A stretch of DNA of 64,000 nucleotides from an uncultured Flavobacteriaceae bacterium. Lineage in GTDB: Bacteria > Bacteroidota > Bacteroidia > Flavobacteriales > Flavobacteriaceae. Shown here piece after piece: positions 60,655 to 64,000 of the stretch. Positions within the stretch are counted from its first letter, which is position 1. Each line of letters starts with the position of its first letter. The DNA lies in NCBI GenBank assembly GCA_947494715.1, contig CANLWG010000021.1, positions 28,551 to 92,550 of the forward strand. The letters run 5' to 3'. The position numbers and the translations under genes are program-made. The notes beneath the pieces are model-generated. The model ran no database searches. It saw only the letters and a program-made list of their open reading frames with translations, and had not been told where the DNA came from.

Positions 60655-62244
60655 TCAATCAAACTCTGAGGTAAAATGTAATTTTACGGAAGGGTATTTC
60701 TGTTGTGTCATCTGTAGGGAAAATTGGGAATCCGCCAAGAATACCAACTGGCCTTTTTTATCCTTCGCTAAAAATTTTTGCTTTACCCTACTGAACTCCT
60801 TGAACTCTTCGCTTTTAGAATTTTCAGGGTCAATCCAACAAGCCTTGTGTACCGGAAAGTTCTCGTAGGTGCACTTGGCCCCATATTCATGTTCCAGGCG
60901 ATACTGAATAACCTCAAATTGAAGTGCTCCTACGGTACCGATTACCCTACGATTATTGATTTCAAGGGTGAACAACTGTGCAACCCCTTCATCCATCAAC
61001 TGATCGATACCCTTATTTAATTGTTTGGCCTTCATGGGATCCGCATTGTTTATGTACCGGAAATGCTCTGGGGAAAAACTCGGAATCCCCCTATAATGTA
61101 AATTTTCACCTTCGGTCAAGGTATCGCCTATTTTGAAATTTCCCGTATCATGTAGACCAACAATATCACCGGGATACGAAATATCCACTATTTTCTTTTT
61201 TTCGGCAAAGAAGGCATTTGGGCTGGAGAATTTTAGCTTTTTGCCATGACGAACATGCAAATAAGGTCTATTGCGTTCGAATGTGCCGGAGACAATCTTT
61301 ATGAATGCCAGACGATCTCGGTGCTTTGGATCCATATTGGCATGGATTTTAAAAACGAATCCGGTCATATCCGGTTCAAGAGCCTCCACTAAACGTTCTT
61401 CCGCCATTTTAGCCCTTGGGGAGGGTGCAATTTCTATAAAACAATCCAGTAGCTCCCGCACCCCAAAATTATTTAGAGCAGATCCAAAAAACACAGGTTG
61501 TTGGTTACCTTCCAAGTACTTTTCCTTATCAAAGTCAGGATAGACCCCTTGCACTAATTCGAGGTTATCCCGCAATGTTTTGGCCGCCTCACTACCTATT
61601 ATAGTTTCCAATTGGGGATTTGCAATATCATTGAAAGCTATGGTATCCTCAATATTCTTTTTGTTATCGCCGCTAAAAAGATTAATGTTCTTTTCATATA
61701 TATTATATATACCCTTGAAATCATATCCCATGCCAATAGGAAAACTAAGTGGAGTTACGGATAAACCCAATTTTAGTTCAAGTTCATCTAAAAGATCGAA
61801 AGCATCTTTCCCCTCCCTATCCAATTTATTGATAAAGACAATAATCGGAATATTCCGCATTCTACATACTTCTACTAATTTTTCGGTCTGTTCCTCCACA
61901 CCTTTCGCAACATCTATTACTACAATAACACTGTCCACTGCAGTCAGTGTTCTAAAGGTATCCTCGGCAAAGTCCTTGTGGCCCGGTGTATCCAATATAT
62001 TTATCTTCTTGTCCTTATATAAAAAGGCCAATACCGATGTAGCTACCGAGATTCCACGTTGCCGTTCAATTTCCATAAAATCGCTAGTGGCAGATTTTTT
62101 TATCTTGTTACTCTTTACGGCACCTGCTTCTTGAATAGCACCACCGAAAAGCAGAAGTTTTTCTGTTAGGGTCGTTTTTCCGGCGTCCGGGTGGGATATT
62201 ATTCCAAAAGTCCGCCGCTTTTGGATTTGGGTCTTAAAACTCAT
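60655..62244 (-). CDS. prfC: Peptide chain release factor 3
   Basis: 529 residues. GTPase motifs: [15 protein letters not shown] (G1), RGISVATS (G2), [12 protein letters not shown] (G3), [12 protein letters not shown] (G4); RF3-specific segments include [29 protein letters not shown] and [19 protein letters not shown]. It recycles RF1/RF2 after release. Isolated minus-strand gene between rpoC's neighbour and the terminal surface-protein gene. Confidence 0.97.
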   Translation of the reverse strand: MSFKTQIQKRRTFGIISHPDAGKTTLTEKLLLFGGAIQEAGAVKSNKIKKSATSDFMEIERQRGISVATSVLAFLYKDKKINILDTPGHKDFAEDTFRTLTAVDSVIVVIDVAKGVEEQTEKLVEVCRMRNIPIIVFINKLDREGKDAFDLLDELELKLGLSVTPLSFPIGMGYDFKGIYNIYEKNINLFSGDNKKNIEDTIAFNDIANPQLETIIGSEAAKTLRDNLELVQGVYPDFDKEKYLEGNQQPVFFGSALNNFGVRELLDCFIEIAPSPRAKMAEERLVEALEPDMTGFVFKIHANMDPKHRDRLAFIKIVSGTFERNRPYLHVRHGKKLKFSSPNAFFAEKKKIVDISYPGDIVGLHDTGNFKIGDTLTEGENLHYRGIPSFSPEHFRYINNADPMKAKQLNKGIDQLMDEGVAQLFTLEINNRRVIGTVGALQFEVIQYRLEHEYGAKCTYENFPVHKACWIDPENSKSEEFKEFSRVKQKFLAKDKKGQLVFLADSQFSLQMTQQKYPSVKLHFTSEFD

Positions 62245-62660
62245 TTGAAAAATTTCGGCAAAAGTAAGGTAAAAATAATAGGTTATTCATCATTCCGTCT
62301 TTTTAAGGACTAGGTAATTATGAGGAATCTAGCTATTAAACGGTCCAAATAAAAATCCAATTCCAAATGCATTTTTAATCGATTAAATACTCAATTAATC
62401 GATTTTGATAAAAAAAGTAATCTTTTGTTTAAGATTCAACGTATTTAGATAACAATTGAATATATCGGTTTTTTGCGTTTTACCGAATAAACATGTTATT
62501 AAAAGATATTATGTATTGAATGCTTCCCAAACAATTTGATGATCGAATTTTTAGATATATCTTGCATAGATATTGTGTTTAAAGCAACCCCTGAACATCT
62601 TATATTTTTTTTGAACTCCTACGGCCATGGTGATTAGTTTAAATTAGAAAACTATCATTT
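62245..62660. other. A/T-rich intergenic region of 416 bases between divergent prfC and the repeat protein
   Basis: No frame of note on either strand. Contains the TTAATCGATT pair (62375-62406) and several TATnTTG-like boxes (for example around 62561-62575), but none is a full TAnnTTTG match at a convincing distance from the ATG at 62661. Confidence 0.5.
62375..62406. promoter_or_regulatory. Paired TTAATCGATT palindromes, operator-like
   Basis: TTAATCGATTAA (62375-62386) is a perfect 12-base palindrome; a second TTAATCGATT begins at 62395, exactly 20 bases later, about two helical turns. Two equal sites on one DNA face are typical for dimeric regulators. The regulator and the target (prfC, the repeat protein or both) are unknown. 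Confidence 0.45.
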
Positions 62661-64000
62661 ATGGAAAATACTACTTTTTTAAAAAAGGGGGATAGTTTGA
62701 TCTGGGCTTTAAGTCTGGTTGTAACTTTTCTTTTATTGCCATTAACTTTCTCCATTGCCAAATCCAATTCTGATGCCAAGGCTTCAATATTAATCTATAC
62801 GGATACTGATGGGGATAATGTTTATGATTCAGAAGATGTAGATGATGATGGGGATGGGATTATCGATACAGTGGAGGACCAAAATGAGGATGGGGATAAC
62901 GACCATACGACAAATCCCACGGATACCGATGGTGATCATATACCTGACTATTTGGATATTGACTCGGACAACGATGGTATTTTGGATAATGTAGAAGCGC
63001 AAACGACAGCCGATTATATTGCCCCCTGTGGAATTGATACGGACGGGAACGGCTTGGATGATCATTATGAAGAAACTCCCGGTAGTTGTAACGGATTGAC
63101 TCCTATTGATACCGATGGTGATCATATACCTGACTATTTGGATATTGACTCCGATAATGATGGTATTTTGGATAATGTAGAAGCTCAAACGACTGCTGAT
63201 TACATTGCCCCTTGTGGTATGGACAGTGATGGAAATGGCTTGGATGACCATTATGAAAGCCATCCCGGAGTAGGTGAGGGTATAACACCTGTCGATACGG
63301 ATTACGATCAACATCCTGATTTCAGGGATATAGATTCGGACAACGATGGAATTTTGGATAATGTTGAGGCACAGACGGCTGATGGCTATATTGCCCCTTG
63401 TGGAATTGATACGGACGGGAATGGATTGGATGACCATTATGAAAGCCATCCTGGAGGAGGTGAAGGTATAACACCTATTGACACGGATTACGATCAGCAT
63501 CCAGATTTCAGGGACATCGACTCCGACAATGATGGCATTCCTGATAATGTAGAAGGTCAATCTACTTCTGGGTACATTCCTCCTACTGGTGATGACGATG
63601 ACATGGACGGATTGGACAACGCTTATGAAGGAAGTGGAAATGAGGGAATCCACCCCGTCAACACCGATGGTGCCGACGAGCCCGACTATCTTGACATGGA
63701 CACGGACAACGACCTAGTCCCGGACAACAACGAGGGGAACGACTTCAACTTCGACGGTATCCCGGACCAGGCGTACACGGGCACGGACACGGACGGTGAC
63801 GGCCTCGACGACGGCTACGAGGGTAGCGACGTCGACGACGGCTTCGACGTTAACGACGAGATCGACGACCCTGCGAACGACCTTCCGGACACGGACGGCA
63901 CGGAGGACGTTAACTATAGGGATCTTGACGACGACGGCGACGGGATCGACACGCCGGACGAGGACGCGGACGATGACGGGGACCCCACGGACGACGATAC
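62661..64000 (+). CDS. Secreted Asp-rich type-3-repeat surface protein (3' end outside window)
   Basis: An open frame from ATG at 62661 to the window end (446 codons). N-terminal signal sequence with a hydrophobic stretch (about residues 13-33), then calcium-binding thrombospondin type 3-like loops of the form DxDxDGxxD (DTDGDNVYDSEDVDDDGDG, DIDSDNDGILDNVEA, DTDGNGLDDHYE) in 62-residue repeats. Such proteins are usually very long, with a C-terminal secretion or gliding domain that would lie outside this window. From about residue 331 the codons change to GAC/ACG/GTC and GC rises from about 43% to 60-70%. Adhesion or a cell-surface fibre is likely but not shown. Confidence 0.85.
   Translation, partial: MENTTFLKKGDSLIWALSLVVTFLLLPLTFSIAKSNSDAKASILIYTDTDGDNVYDSEDVDDDGDGIIDTVEDQNEDGDNDHTTNPTDTDGDHIPDYLDIDSDNDGILDNVEAQTTADYIAPCGIDTDGNGLDDHYEETPGSCNGLTPIDTDGDHIPDYLDIDSDNDGILDNVEAQTTADYIAPCGMDSDGNGLDDHYESHPGVGEGITPVDTDYDQHPDFRDIDSDNDGILDNVEAQTADGYIAPCGIDTDGNGLDDHYESHPGGGEGITPIDTDYDQHPDFRDIDSDNDGIPDNVEGQSTSGYIPPTGDDDDMDGLDNAYEGSGNEGIHPVNTDGADEPDYLDMDTDNDLVPDNNEGNDFNFDGIPDQAYTGTDTDGDGLDDGYEGSDVDDGFDVNDEIDDPANDLPDTDGTEDVNYRDLDDDGDGIDTPDEDADDDGDPTDDD
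62919..63656 (+). repeat. Four 62-residue coding repeats
   Basis: Units begin at residues 87, 149, 211 and 273, each with (I/V/T)DTD..., LDIDSDNDGI or FRDIDSDNDGI, NVEAQ..., YIAPCG and D(T/S)DGNGLDDHYE. Units one and two, and three and four, are closest to each other, suggesting doubling of a two-unit block. A fifth, diverged unit begins near residue 333 in the GC-rich part. Confidence 0.8.

Noticed and set aside
62829..63653. Long minus-strand frame of 274 codons
   Set aside because: Mirror image of the Asp-rich repeats on the plus strand (GAT reads as ATC); regular Ile/Val pattern is a complement effect.

Overview
The window is a piece of a chromosome from the Bacteroidota, almost certainly a marine member of the Flavobacteriaceae. 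Reasons: about 40-45% GC; promoters of the TAnnTTTG (-7) type with an upstream TTTG; nearly every start lacks a Shine-Dalgarno sequence except rpsU; typical families (DUF2851, DUF3467, PspC-type small proteins, 30S protein THX, short-form Psd, Asp-rich type-3 repeat surface proteins); and family-typical gene order (rpsU-xer-hpf-tRNAs-tuf-tRNA-Trp-secE-nusG-rplKAJL-rpoBC). No prophage, CRISPR array, plasmid origin or rRNA operon was seen.

Layout. 1-5.2 kb (+): end of valS, a lipoprotein, two tandem PPK2 polyphosphate kinases, a creatininase-family hydrolase. 5.3-10.1 kb (-): rsfS-ftsH-LUD-cdsA-psd-ACBP, a ribosome-silencing, membrane-protease and phospholipid-synthesis unit, divergent from birA. 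10.9-18.3 kb: pyrE/SRPBCC divergent from a NUDIX gene, an M14 carboxypeptidase lipoprotein, a PAS histidine kinase with a response regulator, coaD, ddl. 18.4-25 kb (+): PASTA protein, RluD-type pseudouridine synthase, yaaA, a small lipoprotein, thx (found by reading the minus strand of an apparent gap), a UDG-superfamily glycosylase, ppc. 25.1-29.5 kb (-): a lipoprotein of four 110-residue repeats, a membrane adenylate cyclase, an M20 peptidase.

29.5-36.9 kb (-) is a complete tryptophan operon: promoter, Trp-rich leader peptide (trpL), attenuator, trpE-trpG-trpD-trpC-trpF::trpB-trpA and a small membrane protein. Three features are unusual. TrpF and TrpB are one open reading frame joined by a linker that looks repeat-derived. 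A 371-bp cassette with 26-bp palindromic terminal inverted repeats and a GIY-YIG nuclease reading frame fills the trpB-trpA gap. A third REP-like element lies between trpD and trpC.

36.9-45 kb: marR-yceI with an operator-like palindrome, then rhodanese, DUF2851, PspC, a K+ channel with RCK domain, an AGCS amino-acid symporter, a helix-hairpin-helix protein and an acyl-CoA dehydrogenase. 45-60.6 kb is the translation/transcription core. Its five tRNA genes are littered with palindromic REP-like elements: the 3' tails of tRNA-Gly and tRNA-Trp are exactly duplicated on the far side of such elements, and a broken tRNA-Gly copy carries a palindrome in its D-loop. prfC (-) follows. The window ends inside a secreted Asp-rich repeat protein whose DNA jumps from about 43% to 60-70% GC in mid-frame near 63.65 kb.

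Most unusual items for follow-up: the GIY-YIG cassette, the tRNA-tail duplications, the TrpF-TrpB fusion, and the composition break in the terminal gene.
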